DNA of 64,000 nt. It comes from Meloidogyne chitwoodi (lineage: Eukaryota; Nematoda; Chromadorea; Rhabditida; Meloidogynidae). A program made the position numbers and the translations under genes. Below are positions 21,432-33,913 of the stretch, piece by piece. The stretch covers positions 1,054,001-1,118,000 of the forward strand of contig JACZZP010000009.1 in NCBI GenBank assembly GCA_015183035.1, read 5' to 3'. Each line of letters begins with the position of its first letter. The first letter of the stretch is position 1. The notes below the pieces were generated by a model that searched no databases, had not been told where the DNA came from, and was given only the letters and a program-made list of their open reading frames with translations.

Positions 21432-22096
21432 ATGAAAGATTTAATTGGACAATTTTTAACAGCAGCAGAAGAGGGCGATCTTACGAACTTGCAACAAATT
21501 TATTCAACTAATCCCGAATTGTTAATGGTTTATCAAAGATTCTATGATTATAATTTTGATTATTTCTAGTCTCAAGACAAGGACGGTTATACTGCACTAC
21601 ACAGAGCTGCTTATAATGACAGAAGAGAAATATGTAATTGGCTATTAATAAAAGGTTTTTTCGTTTTAAAGTTTCTCTTATATAAATTTTAGGAGCAGAT
21701 CCTCAAATTCGAACATATGATGGTTGGACAGCTTTGCATTGTGCTGCTTTTTGGGCAAATTATGAAATAGTCGCTATTCTTTTAAAACATGGTGTTGATG
21801 TAAATAGTCGAACTGAGATAAGAAAAGATTTATTTATTCAAATTTTTTTTACGTTTTAAGGCAAAATCGTTCCTTTACATTTGGCAATTAATTCTTCTAG
21901 TGAAGATAAACATAAACAATATTTGACTGTTAAATATCTACTTGAAGCTCCAGGTTCTTATTGCATTTTTATATTTTCAGTTTAATATTTAGGTGTTGAA
22001 ATGAATGCAGTTAATGGAGCTGGGGATAGCCTTTTAGATTTGGCAAAGCGTACGAGATCTGATTTACTTGAACTACTTAAAAATTATATGAACTAA
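21432..22096 (+). CDS. ANKRD49: Ankyrin-repeat protein resembling ANKRD49
   Basis: Small ankyrin protein of about 170 residues in five exons. The N-terminus is MKDLIGQFLTAAEEGDLTNL. Repeats: DKDGYTALHRAAYNDRREIC, then YDGWTALHCAAFWANYEIVA with LLKHGVDVNSRT, then VPLHLAINSS with YLTVKYLLEAPG. It ends DSLLDLAKRTRSDLLELLKN YMN-stop. The DGYTxLHRAAY and DGWTxLHxA repeats and the DxAxRT ending match ANKRD49, whose molecular role is poorly defined. Only 142 bp separate its stop from the POLR3E start on the same strand, so the two may be co-transcribed. Confidence 0.82.
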
Positions 22097-22238
22097 CATG
22101 ATCCTCTGTATAATTTATTTAATTTTAAATTTTTAAATAAAATTATTTAAATTCTTTTATACTATTTATCTGACTTTTATCGGTTATTTTTCTTTATTCT
22201 TTTTTAAATTTTGTTTATCGTTAGATTAATATCTCTAA

Positions 22239-23524
22239 ATGCCATCTAAAAGACAAAGGTCATCTTCAAATAAAGGAAAAGATAGTAATATTAAAGTTCG
22301 TAGAGTTATTATTGATTCGGATGAAGAAGATGAAGCTATTGCAGAACAAGTGTCGTCTTCTGTTACCGAGGAAAGTTTAAAACAAAAACAAATAATTGCT
22401 GATGAAATGGATGAAGTTGTTTCTGAGGTTTTCTATATAATTAAAAAAGAAAATTTTAAAATTTTTTGATGAATGTTTATCTTCTTCCTGTAGATGGTAG
22501 CAATAGTTTCGATTCGGATGATCGTCCTAATGGAAATGTCGTAAATTTAAATCGTTTACAATTCCCTCAACAACATATTAATTGGCTCGAAAAAATATTT
22601 AATTCTGAAAAATGTCAAGCTCATTATAAGGCTCAAGTTAAGCATTTAAGATTACATTTAGGAGAGGAAGAACAGATTTTTGAGGAAAATAAAAGAGGAA
22701 ATTCAAAAGGAGGATCTGGAGGAATTGCTGATTTACTAAGGTTTTTTTAATAATTATAAATTTATTTTCAATTTAAAGGCCCCAATCAGAGTTTCTAAAT
22801 TCATCAACTTCCAATACAAGTATTGATGGTAAAAATTCCGGTGAAGTTTTTATTGGAGAAGGCTTTTCTCAACACGATGTTGTTAGTCATGCTGTCGGAC
22901 TTTTTCAAGAAGGTTTGAAATTTAAAAATACATTTTGGATCACTGGTGATTTTTTAAATCTAATTGGAATTGCAACAATCTTGAAATCCGGCATATCTTG
23001 AAAAGTAAAAAAAATAAATTAATGTTTTAAAATTCCAGGAAAGCTTTTTTTGTTACCAATCGAGAAAACTTACGAGATGCGACGACCCTTGGCAGGTACG
23101 ATTGAGAAAGAAACATCAAAAGTAGCAGCTCAGAAAGGTAAAAAAGTATTTTATCTAATCACTTTTTAAAATAAGATAATTTAAGAATCAACATCTATAT
23201 CTTCACAAAAAAAATCATACCCTTCTGGATCAACTTTGGCTCCTTTACGTGTTAAGTATACACGTGCTGAGAATGATTTTCAGAAGAGAAGACGAGAACA
23301 ATCTTCCTTTTATAAACAAAAATTGGTTGAACAGGATATTTGGCTTCCTCTTTCAATAACTAAATCTGTTAGTTTTTTTAATAATAATTTTGAAAATATT
23401 TTTTTAGAAAGTGTCAGAGATTTATAAAGGGGAAATTGATCAAATATCAAAATGTGAGGATAAAAATATTTTTATAATAGATGAAAAAAAGGAAATTTCT
23501 TCAAAGGATTTACTTTTATTTTAA
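22239..23524 (+). CDS. POLR3E: RNA polymerase III subunit RPC5 (POLR3E-like)
   Basis: Starts MPSKRQRSSSNKGKDSN, with a basic then acidic N-terminus (IIDSDEEDEA). A low-complexity middle with LNRLQFPQQHINWLEKIF is followed by the RPC5/Sin-family signatures GKLFLLPIEKTYEMRRPLAG, LRVKYTRAENDFQKRRREQS and QKLVEQDIWLPLSI. These correspond to the YLLPL...Y-MR and VRY-R-ESE-R--RR-QS blocks of RPC5. RPC5 forms a TFIIF-like heterodimer with RPC4 in Pol III. The usual N-terminal dimerisation segment is not obvious and the protein is short compared with the vertebrate subunit. Six or so short introns; stop TAA at 23522-23524. Confidence 0.75.
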
Positions 23525-23636
23525 AATTTTTAAATAAATTGTTAAATATATATTTAAAAAATATTTTTTATTTATTTTATTGCACAATATATTGAAAAAT
23601 TAAATATATAATTATTTATATAAAATTCTTAAAATT

Positions 23637-25389
23637 TTAATTCTTTTGCCCTTCACTTTCTTTTTGTTCTGCTTCAAATTGAAAGCATAATTCAGTTAAA
23701 GCTCTTTTTAATGTGAAAGCAGATTGTGGCGAATGTTCATGTAAATTTCTTAATTGACTAGCAATAAACATACCTAATAAATATATTTAATTTTTAAAGA
23801 CTAATAGAAAAATATTTTTAAAATAAATTTTACCAAAAACATCAAATTGATCAGATTTTGAGCTATTATTTATTTGTTTTTTAGTAGATTGTTGTTCTTT
23901 TATTATATTATTATCATCTAATATTTTATAACAATTCCATTCATTTTTTAAACAATCTTCTAAACGTGGCCTTTTCCCATTTTTAATTTGTGAATTTAAT
24001 GATAATTTATTAATTCTTCCATTATTTCCATTATTATTATTAGATGCTTCTGTTGTTTCTCTTGATAAAAGTTCATTTAATAATTTAGGTAAATCAGAAT
24101 TATCTGTTTTATTTATTTCAGAAGTTGTAGTTGAATTATTATTATTATTATTTCCAAGATAATAATCTCCATTATTAAAATTAAAAGTTGAATTTTGTAA
24201 TTGAGTACTTTTAAAAATAAAATAAAAATTATTTTAAAAATATAATAATTAATAATATTATTTTAAATTAATTATTACCTAAGTAAAAGCATTTGTCCAA
24301 TTTTATCTATACTTGTAGGACGTTCATTTAAATTATTAATATCTCTTCGTCTTTTATTTTTAAATAATATTCTTTGTTTTTCTTCTTCTTTTATTATTAT
24401 TTTATTATTATTTTCTAATATTTTTTTTTCTTCAATAATTTCTTCTTCTTCTTTTTTATCAATTATTTTAAATTTTTCTTCATTATTTTCCTCTTCTTCA
24501 TAATTATCCCCTTTAATAATATTTTTTTGTTCTTCAATTTCTTCTTTTTTAATAATTTCAAAACTTAAAAGTTCTCTTGCTGTTTGGGCAACTTCTGCTA
24601 ATTGTTGAACCATTGAACTTTTTTTTTCATCAGAAATTAATTCATTATTTAAATTTTTTTGATTTTGTTCATTATTTTGATTATTAGATGTTGATGATTG
24701 AGAAGAAATTAAATTATAATTTATATTATTATTACTTGATTTTCTTTTTGAATTTATATTATTATTATTTGATTTGTTGATAGAAGGAGATTGTAAAATC
24801 TTTTTACTCCTATTTTTTAAATATTTTTTTTAATAAATAAATTTATATTTAATCATTAATAAATGTTTAAATAAATTATCTCCCCAAAACATTTTTTACC
24901 ATTTTTGCATTGCTTTATAAATTTGTGTACGTTCATGATCAGCAATAAATTGTAACTAAAAAATATATTAATAAAATTATTATTTATTTATTTATTTATT
25001 CACCTTTTGCCAATATCTCCAAGTTATTTCTGAGTCACCTCCTCCATTTGCAACAACTTTTTTCAAAGTTCTATTAAAAATATCACGCAATTTTTTCCAT
25101 TCAACTTGCATTTCTGGTCCTTTTTATTAAATTAATAATTTATTTTTATTAACTATAAAATTACCAGAATATTTAGATTTATTATCAGAAAGTATTTCTG
25201 CTACTTCAGCAAAAGCAATTCTTCTATTTTGAACCTAAAATAAATAAATTAATTAAATTATATAATTTTTACATCTTGATAATCAGGTATAGAACAATCC
25301 CAAATAACTGGACGTTTATGTACTGCATCTATAAGAATATCTTTTTGTTCAGAAGTTAAACAACAACTTGGAATTGTGGCTGGTGCCAT
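23637..25389 (-). CDS. MADF-domain (Adf1-like) DNA-binding protein with BESS-like C-terminus
   Basis: Start ATG at 25389 (MAPATIPSCCLTSEQKDILI). The MADF domain reads IDAVHKRPVIWDCSIPDYQD, NRRIAFAEVAEILSDNK, EMQVEWKKLRDIFNRTLKKV and EITWRYWQ. This gives the conserved W--LR--F-R and W-Y/F core of this Myb/SANT-like fold. The middle (24613-23960) is low complexity, with long Glu, Ile, Asn and Lys runs made of AT-rich codons. The C-terminus GMFIASQLRNLHEHSPQSAF, then LKRALTELCFQFEAEQ, resembles a BESS protein-interaction motif. It is probably a sequence-specific transcriptional regulator; target unknown. Six exons or more; stop at 23637-23639. Confidence 0.82.
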
Positions 25390-26913
25390 AAATAAATCTT
25401 TTTTTTAATTAAAAAAAGAAAGTTTAATAAAAATATATTTTTGTTGGAAAAAGTCGATTTCAAAATAATAAATAGTACATACTATTTATTTAAAAGTAAA
25501 AATGGTTGGCCACAACAACAAACAGCAACTGCTGAGAGTGATGGTGGTGGTTGGACGAGAAGAGAGGCAAATAATAATATATAAGCAGCAAAGGCGATGA
25601 TGTGACTAGGCCAGGACGCTTAGCTTTTCCGACCTTTTTTTTTTGCTTTTTAGAGAATGGAAAAAATAAGAAATGTAGTCAGTGGTGGTGGGTAGTCGCG
25701 TTACTTCAAATTTTACATCCTTTCCCTTTCCAAGCTATCCGCCACAATATCGTCGTTGGCCCAGCTGCTGCTGCCGATGCTGTTGCTACGGCGCACGACA
25801 ACATTAAGGCTTTGAAAAACGGGAAAAGAGAAAATAAAAAAGAAAAGGAAATACTTGAGGGAAAGGCTGTCATTCTAAGTAGTAAGTAGTAGTGGTTGTT
25901 GTTGTTGTTGGTGATAATGAAGACGTTGTTGAAGAAGAAGAAGAATATTTATATAACATTATTATTTATTTGTATTAATATATATTATGTAGTATCTAGT
26001 AGTAGTAGAAAGAAGGTACGGGAGGGAATTTGGCCACAGCTTTTTCTCTCCTTTATTCTCACAGCTGTGCTTAACTCTACATTTTAATATTATATTACTA
26101 CTAATTTTGCTTCTGTTTCTTGGCGCATTCTCTTCTTTTTATATTTTAAAGACTCTTTTTTACTTAACAACAAACACAACAACAAATATTATTATTTTAT
26201 AGTTTTAAAACTTTTTAATTTTTTGTGTCTAAAATATTTAAAAATTAATTAAAATAAGAAGATAAAGTTTAAAAAAAGAGAAATAAATAGCCAATTAGTT
26301 GTTTTGTCAATAATTAATAAAAAAACACCTTTCATTTTGTGGATGGTAATTTGGGTAGTGGTAAAGTAAAGTAGATAAATAGTGAGTAATTTGGATAGTA
26401 ACATCTTATTTTTTAAGTTAAAAATTATCACTGCACAGTTGATCTTGCCAGATGTTTTTTTTTTGAATAAATTATTTAAAAAAAAGATGAAGAAAAAGTA
26501 TAGATATTTTTTTTATTTTACACATTTATTAGTAGGAAATAAATGCTTTAGCTCTTTTGCAGAAAAGTGATTGAAGAGGGCAAATAAAATTGCTGACTAT
26601 CAGGTGAAACTGAGAATTTGAAAAATATATTTTTTCATATAAGGCATCACCGGCGAATGGTATACATGGATCTCATTTAGCTCGTAAGGCTAAGTACACA
26701 AACAATAATTTTGTTGCTCTTTTGCACATTTTAACAAAAGAGATCCACTTGTTTATCTTCGTGGTTGTGCGTATCTTTACGTTGACAGCATTTTTAAAAA
26801 TAAGGATTTACTGTCAAAATTACTCACTATCCAAATTAAAATTGATTTTTAAATTATTAAAATTAAATATTTAAAAAAATATTAAATAAAATTAAAGTAT
26901 AATTATAACCTAT
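25390..26913. other. Intergenic, 1.5 kb, containing one MITE
   Basis: 25500-26100 is relatively GC-rich with GGTGGT, TGTTGT and GAAGAA trinucleotide runs. It may be the 5' UTR or promoter of the MADF gene. Open frames here (25602-25889, 25896-26087) look like simple-sequence artefacts. A TA-flanked element lies at 26382-26827. Confidence 0.5.
26382..26827. mobile_element. TA-flanked MITE (mariner-like ends GTGAGTAATTT)
   Basis: About 446 bp with inverted ends of about 37 bp: GTGAGTAATTTGGATAGTAA on the left and the inverted GTGAGTAATTTTGACAGTAA on the right. It is bounded by TA on both sides (26380-26381 and 26828-26829). This is the layout of a Tc1/mariner-type non-autonomous element. No transposase frame in the interior. 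Confidence 0.65.
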
Positions 26914-27365
26914 TTATATTTCATTTTGATGTAGATTCTTTTTTATTTTAATATTTTGATCATTTTCATCAGGATTTATTTCTTCACTTTCTTTTTCTTT
27001 AAATTTTGATAATATTTCTATATAATTTTTAATTAATTAATTAATTAATTTAAATTAATTTAACTATCATTAACACAACAAAAATTAATTCCACATTTTG
27101 CAGCTACACAAATGTGAGGTTTTGGACATTTACTGAGAGATTTAATAGTTGGATTACATGTATAGGCAGAATAATCTTTTTTACGACGAAGAACAGACCA
27201 ACCAAGTGGACAATATTCATTTAAAAATAAAATTATAAAAAATAGTAAAATAAAATTAAACAAACTAGAATTACAAGAAGAAGAAATACTTTCATATTCA
27301 GCTAATAATAAATAAATAAAATAAATTAAAATTAATATTAAAGATAAAAATAAATTATAAAACAT
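26914..27365 (-). CDS. Small secreted or anchored Cys-rich protein, lustrin (WR1)-like
   Basis: The frame from ATG 27365 has two strongly hydrophobic stretches (residues about 4-22 and 35-48), then a Cys-rich domain: NEYCPLGWSVLRRKKDYSAY, TCNPTIKSLSKCPKPHICVA, AKCGINFCCVNDS. The CPxG...C...CP..xxC...xxCC spacing resembles lustrin/WR1 cysteine-rich repeats common in nematode secreted proteins. A GT-AG intron (about 27062-27018) joins in phase to a second exon encoding KFKEKESEEINPDENDQN and ending NLHQNEI-stop at 26914-26916. The hydrophobic lead may include an unrecognised intron. Function unknown; the extracellular location is inferred. Confidence 0.65.
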
Positions 27366-27871
27366 TTTTTTAAATTTATTTTTATAAAAATATAAATAAT
27401 TTTAAATTAAAAATAAATTATTTATTATATATAAGTAGATAATAATCTTTTCTTTTTGTTGATTTTATCTCTTCTTAAATATAAATTTAAAAATTGTTTT
27501 TAATTATTCAATCTTTTAATATTTAATTTAAATATTAATTTATATTTTAGTTCAGTTGTTTGAAAATAATTTAAAATTTTTATATATTTTATTTTACACA
27601 TAGATAATTATTTAAATAAATTATTTTGTAAGGATTCAGTGAGGTTAAAATACTGACCAAAAATTTGGATTTGAGAATTTTAATAATTATCTTAATTTTA
27701 ATAAAATTATATTGCTACCTAACTTTATTTATTTATTTTAATATTTAAAAATTAAAAATATTTTAACACCCATTTTTATCAATTTAAATTTAAATATTTT
27801 TTACATAAAAAAAATAAAATTTTTTTTGAAAATAAAAAGTTTGGCTGGCACTTCTTTTTTCTTTTATATAT
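27366..27871. other. Intergenic, AT-rich, no gene seen
   Basis: About 500 bp of AT-rich sequence between two minus-strand genes. Nothing else recognisable. Confidence 0.5.
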
Positions 27872-28561
27872 TTATCCAAATCTAATATAATCATAAGTAT
27901 TTCCATTTGATTTTTTATTTGTTTTTCCATTAATATGAAAAGAATCTCTTCCAAAACGAATAAAATCATAGGAATTAGAGGAAGAAGAACGTTTTTCTTT
28001 TAAATTAATTTAAATTATAATTAATTAAATATATTTATTACTATTTTTTAATATTTTTGATATTAATTTTTCTTCACATAATTTAATATTATTTTGTAAA
28101 AATAATATTGTTTTAAATTCTTTTTCTTTTAAAAATTGATTACATAAATATTTTAATTGTTTTAGAGATAATTTTATTAATTTATTTTTTTGTTGATTAA
28201 AATTTGGTATAAAAAGAATATTTAATTGTTGTTTAGGTATTTTATAAAATAAATCATTTAAATATAAATTATTTATTAAACCTTTAAAAATAAAAATTAA
28301 TTTTTCTTCTTATCCCCAATGTCTACTACTAATTAATTAAATAATATTTTAATATCTTATTATTTCTTGTGTAAAAAATAATAATTAAAAATTTAAATAT
28401 TTTTATTATCTCTCTCCTTCTTATTTTTTTATTAAATAAAATTATTTATAACCTTCAGAATCATTAAATGTTTCTTCTTTTAATTGACGAATAGGACTGA
28501 ATGCTTCAATATTAATAAATAAAATGAATAATAATGGAAATAATAACCAAAATAAAAACAT
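27872..28561 (-). CDS. flp-25: FMRFamide-like neuropeptide precursor, flp-25 type
   Basis: Three exons joined in phase: 28561 to about 28453, about 28280-28045, and about 27998-27872. The signal peptide is MFLFWLLFPLLFILFINIEA. A Leu/Lys/Asn-rich spacer follows, then KNKKR and two FLP peptides near the C-terminus: SSSSNSYDFIRFGR and, after a dibasic site, SNGNTYDYIRFG-stop. C. elegans flp-25 encodes peptides ending YDFVRFG and YDYIRFG, so this is the best match. Both glycines predict amidation to ...YDFIRF-NH2 and ...YDYIRF-NH2. The terminal peptide ends directly at the stop codon without a basic site. Plus-strand open frames here are shadows. Confidence 0.85.
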
Positions 28562-30059
28562 TTTTTTATTTATATAAAATTTTAAAAATAAAGAAAAAAT
28601 AATAATATTTTTTTAAAATAAAAACTAAAAAAAATATTTTAAGGACAAAGACAATAGAAAATTAAAATAATAATAAATTAAATATTATAAATTAATTGCA
28701 AAAAATGTAAAATAATTTATTTAAAATTTTTTAAATATTTATTAATAAATAAATAAATTAAAAAATAATAATAAATATTTATATATAAGTACAACACTTT
28801 TTTTAATGAAAACAAGCTTAATTAGTAAAGAAATTTTATAAAATGTAAATATATATATTATATTTAATTCATTATATGTGCACTATAATTATTTTTTTAA
28901 CAAAATTGGATATATTCTTAAATATATTTTTTAGGATTTTTTTTAAAAAAAAAAAAGAAATAAAATTTATTATTTTAATTTAAAAAATAAATTAATTAAT
29001 TAGGTAATATATTCTATATTTAATAATTATTAAAATATTTTTACCTAAATAATCCTCTAGATTTTTTAGTTACTGAAGATATAAATGAACAGAGATAACT
29101 TAGCTATTTATTTTTAAATTTAATTTTAAAATATTTTTATTTTTAAATATTTTTTGGTCAAAAATAATGAAAAAAAACCTAAAGAAAATGTCAAGAGAAA
29201 ATTAAAAAATACGTAAAAACCAAATATAGAAGAAGAATATTCTGCGCATATATTTACAATTTATTAAAATTCCCTAAAGAATATATGTATTGGAGAAGGT
29301 TAATTTAAAATTATTATATTTATTTCTTATTAATAATATTGTTATATATATTTATTTGGTTTAATAAAAAAAAAAGGTGTTAATTAAATTATTATTATAA
29401 TATTGACAGGTGTTTTTACTGAAAGACTGTAATAAATAAATATTTTAATAAAATTAAAAAAATCACCTGTTTTTTTTATTAAAATCCAAAATTTTTGATT
29501 TTTTGGAGAATACGTCAAATAAATTGTAAATTTAGAATATTTGCAGAAATATATTTTATAGATTTAATTTTTGAAATATATTAATTATTTAAATGTGTAC
29601 TAAAAATAGTTTAATTCTAAATAAATATATTCAATTATTTCACAATGTTTTATTCAAAATGTTAAAAAAAAATTATTAAAAGAATTTTTAAAATTATGTT
29701 TATATTTATTAAATATTTATTAATATAAAAAGTTTGTAAAATTATAAATCAATTAAATAATATAATAAAAGATATAACCTAAAAACCCAAAAAAATCACT
29801 TAAATTGACTAAAAAAATTTAAATAAAATCAAAAAAATTTCAAAACATTCACAAAAAATATTTTAAAAATTTTAAAGACCCTCTCTCTCTCTTCATTTAA
29901 TTTTATATTTTTAATTTTTACTAATTTTATTCTATTCTTAAAAATATTAAAAGAAAATATTTATTTTTTGTTAATAAAAAATATTAGTGTAAATAAATTA
30001 TATAGGTAATATTCATAGCAAAAAACTTTTCTTTTTTTTAATTAAAAGATCCTTTTTAA
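28562..30059. other. Intergenic, 1.5 kb, very AT-rich, no gene seen
   Basis: Poly-A/T-rich sequence with a CTCTCTCTCTC run near 29881. Probably regulatory sequence upstream of flp-25. No convincing open frame on either strand. Confidence 0.5.
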
Positions 30060-31501
30060 TTATTTTGATTTTGCAACAATATTTCTTTTATTCACATCTT
30101 CTGCATATTTTGTCTGCTTTTCAGAAATTAAAATTCTTGTTTTTAAAGTTTCCAATTCTTTTTTTAATTCAATATTTTCATCAGATACTTCAATTAATTG
30201 TTTTTTTAAATAAGCAATCTGTGCTTCTTTTTTATCAAGAATATTTTGGCTTTTACGTAAATCTTCTTCAGAAAGAGAACAACGCTTTTTATATTTACGA
30301 ACCTTTTTTTTTTAATTTAAAATTTATTTATAAAAATTATTAAACCTTTTCATTACATTCTTCATATCCTTTCCTAATTCTCTCATTTTCAAATTTATTT
30401 GATTCCAACAATTCTTTAAGTTTAATATTTTCTTCATAAAATTCTTTTAATTGTGTTTGTAAACTAACAATTTCTTTATCATCTTCTGCTGCCTAAATTT
30501 GTTTTAAAATTATTAGAAATTTAAAAAAAAAAGATAAACAAACATCAGTAACTAATTTTTCATTATCTCTTCTCAATTTATCATTTTTAATGCCCATACC
30601 CTTGAAAAAAAATTAAAAAATATATAAACTTTAAAAATTAAAAATAAACCTTATAATCACTTTCAATATCTTCCAATTCCCTTTCAAGACGTTCATTATC
30701 AACAGCCAATTCTCTTATTCTTTTGGTTAATCTGTCTTCAACCTTTAAATTATTTAAAAATTTATACTATACATCCTGTGGGATTTAATTTCGAAAGACA
30801 AAAGGAAAAAAATTTTGTTCTCAAATTTTTGAATTATTATTCTATTATAAGATATATTTTTTACTGTTCAGATGAATCATGGAATCTATGGACTTTTTAT
30901 TTAAGTCTTGGACGTCCTCAATATATTTATTTTTAAATAATTTTTGTTTGTTAATCGTTTTTAAGAATAAAATTTAAAAAAAATCGTTTTAATAAAGGAA
31001 TAAATACAACTGTAAGAATAGTCACTTGATTTTTAAATAAAAAATTAAAAAAATAAACCTCAAGTTTTGTTTTTTCAATTCCGTTTAAACGAAGTTCATT
31101 CTCTTTTTTGCAATTCTGAATTTCCAATTCTTTTTCTTTTTTTAAATTATCATAATCCTTAAATAAATTAATTTAAAAAATAAGTACCTATATTTTTAAA
31201 AAATTAACCAATTTAAGTTTTTCAACTTCTTTTTCAAGTAAAGATTTTTCTTTTTCTAATTGTTCCAACAATTTTGAATTTTTTTCCTTTTCATTTATTT
31301 GTTCATTTTGTTGCTAAAAATTAATATTTTTATTTAAATAAAATAAATTTATACAAAATAATTGTTATGATAAGGAATAAATTGAGCAGGAGGACCAGAT
31401 AAATTAATTGGTGGAAATGCTGGAGTATTTTGAGAATATATTGGAGTAGCGTAACCAGGAATTAAATGTTGTTGCCATTGTGGATATTGTGATGGATTCA
31501 T
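30060..31501 (-). CDS. Coiled-coil protein, family not recognised
   Basis: Start ATG at 31501. The first about 50 residues are Pro/Gln/Tyr-rich (MNPSQYPQWQQHLIPGYATP). The rest, spread over eight or so exons down to 30060, is an almost unbroken charged heptad coiled coil: NSKLLEQLEKEKSLLEKEVE, RLTKRIRELAVDNERLEREL, KDNEKLV-type repeats, DDKEIVSLQTQLKEFYEENI and QLIEVSDENIELKKELETLK. It ends NKRNIVAKSK-stop. The layout (short disordered head plus long coil) would fit a cytoskeletal, centrosomal or vesicle-tether protein. I could not assign a family by motif. Introns are 35-60 bp except one of about 310 bp near 30750-31060. Confidence 0.75.
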
Positions 31502-31823
31502 TTTAAATAAATTTTTATCTAAATTTAAAAAATTAAAGTGTTATTAATTGATTTGTTTTTAATGATATAATAAAAATTTAAATTTTTAAGATATGCAAAA
31601 GAATTTTGTAAGCCATTTTGTGGCAGCAAATCAATTAAGTGTTACTTATTTATTTTAAAAGTTCGCATTAATAAAAAAAAATAAAAAATATATTAAAAAA
31701 GAAGCTTCTGAATTTGACAAAATAAACGAGATCCTATACTGATTTTTTTAAACAAAATCATGTAATTTTCCTGGATTTAAAGGATTGCCAAATCAGCCCC
31801 TGTTCCTTTTTCTCTTTCTTTTT

Positions 31824-32721
31824 GTAAACTTGTAAAAATCTGAAAAAATTCTGAATGATAACGCTTCTATCGAAATCCGAGAATAAAAATTTAACGTAAA
31901 AACAAATTTAGCTTAGACTCAAATAGTGTGACTCAAATATTAAACGAATCTAGTTATATCCCACTTTGTCGCAGAAAATGCAGTTTCGCCGTCAGTGCTG
32001 ACAGACCATTTCGTCCAATATTAGTCTTATGTCTATTTGTCTATTACGTTTTGTCTAAAACCAAAGGGTATAGGACTGAAAACTTGTGCAAAAAAATTAG
32101 AGTCTCAAATCATTAGAGCTATTCCTCGTGGTAATTTGATTTTGAGCTCTAATTTCTGCAAAAATAGATATGGATCTTGAGCAATAATGCTCTGATATTT
32201 CACCAATATGTTCTTGTATTGTAAATCTGGCGAGAAATCGATGTAATAAAGAGATTCGGAGCTGTATATGAAACGATATGGAGTAAAGCAAAAAAATGTC
32301 AAATTGTCATGGTTTTACACTCAGATAGAGCAGCGAGGTGAATGTATGATATAGTTTATATACTGATCTATCCATTAGTTACATTTTTTCAATACGACCC
32401 AATGCTTACATTTGACATATCGCCTTTTCTAATTCAGAATATTAAAAAAGATTTGAGACTCAAATGTGTATAATTTGATGAAAAAAATTTTTCTAAATTT
32501 ATGCCTGACCATTTCGTCCACTGGTATTTTGTACAAATCCAATCCTTTTTTTGCCTGTACATTTTGTATTCAAAACCTGTTGAAGCCTATACCTTTGGGT
32601 TTTGCTTAAAAACGAAAGAATGTGTAAATTAAGAGAGCATGAAAAGAAAAAAAGTAAAAATGAGAGAGAATAATGAATGAATTTTTCTCTTTGTGAGACT
32701 GTTAGAGTTCCTCTAATTTCT
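31824..32721. repeat. 0.9-kb dispersed repeat, copy B (lacks the foldback insertion)
   Basis: Same orientation and high similarity to 17271-18279. Here the TAAAAA target of the foldback MITE is intact and single (about 31899). Copy B carries about 130 bp (around 32080-32230) that copy A lacks, with GAGCTCTAATTTCTGC and TTGAGCAATAATGCTCTG. So each copy is complete where the other is not. Open frames inside are not conserved between copies. Confidence 0.75.
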
Positions 32722-33200
32722 CAAAAATTATCTCAAAAAATTATTATTTGCAATTAAATATTTTTATAAAATTAATTAGATTTAAATAAGAAATAATAAA
32801 TTTTTATTTTAAATTTCTTCTCACATATCCGTTGCCATAACGAATTTAAATACACAATGATTTAGACATTTTATATAAAAACTTTTGTCTTTTTTATTCA
32901 ATAAATAATTTATTTTCTTATGTATTATTTAATTATATATGGAAAAATATTTTATATTATTTTTAGTGTTAATATAATATTTACTTTTTCCTTTGTTTTT
33001 ATTGGTTGAATTGCAACAAAACATTTAGTTATATTCAAATTATAAATAAATTTATATTTTTGACAAAAAATGTCCTGCTGTTCAAACTAAATATTTAATG
33101 TTATTTTTTAATTTATAATTTTTTAGGGAAATTAACTACAACTAAACTTAAATATTTTTAACATTTCTTTAAATTTTTATTTATTTTTATAAAATAAAAA
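32722..33200. other. Intergenic, AT-rich, no gene seen
   Basis: About 480 bp of AT-rich sequence before the small plus-strand gene at 33201. Confidence 0.5.
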
Positions 33201-33638
33201 ATGGTTTTTTCTTCCTTTTCAACACTGAAAAAAGAAACAAAAAATTTATTTTGTTGTTGTAATTTTTTAACTTGTAAATCATCTAGTATTTTATGTAATT
33301 CACCAATATATACAACTAGAGAATTTTTTACTGAAAATTTAAATACAATACAGGTTATTTAAAATATCTTTTGAATATTTTTTTAGAATCAAATAATTGG
33401 AGAAAATATTGCTTCTTCACAACAAAGACCTATTTCGAGTAATGCAAATGGATTTTTTCATATTATTATTTCAAATAATGATGAAATAAAAAGTAATAAA
33501 GATGATGATTATTATTTAGATTGTGAAACACCTATTAATATTAAAAAAGCTCAAAATTTTGAAGATTTATTATTTACAGCAAGAACATCACAAACAGAAG
33601 AATTTATTGATAAAAATGAAGAAAAAAAAAATATTTAA
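33201..33638 (+). CDS. Small hypothetical protein, two exons
   Basis: ATG at 33201; exon 1 runs to about 33354, a short GT-AG intron follows, and exon 2 ends TAA at 33636-33638. The protein is about 134 residues: MVFSSFSTLKKETKNLFCCC, NFLTCKSSSILCN, then a polar Asn/Asp/Ser-rich stretch with SQQRPISSNANGFFHIIISN, DDDYYLDCETPINIKK and FEDLLFTARTSQTEEFIDKN. The N-terminal CCC...C cluster could be palmitoylated, but this is speculation. No family recognised. Coding status rests on an in-phase intron and codon content different from flanking sequence. It ends 276 bp from the convergent end of nekl-1. Confidence 0.6.
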
Positions 33639-33913
33639 AAATAAAAAAAATATTTTGTTTAGAATAATTAACTTGATAAGCTATAGTTTTCTTTGTAAAA
33701 TTAATTATTTTATAAACTAATTATATATTTCTACTAATTTATTATAATTAAATATAATTAATTAACTTTCATCACCAAAAATATATATACTTATTTTTAA
33801 TATATTATACCTAAAATCTTTTTCCCGATATTTTTTGAATGACCTTTTTTAAAAAAAAAAATAAATAAAAATGTTTCTTTTTATATTTATTAAAAATTAT
33901 TTAAAATAAATTT

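Noticed and set aside
25602..26087. Plus-strand open frames in the MADF upstream region
   Set aside because: Composed of trinucleotide repeats with no recognisable domain; more likely 5' regulatory or UTR sequence.
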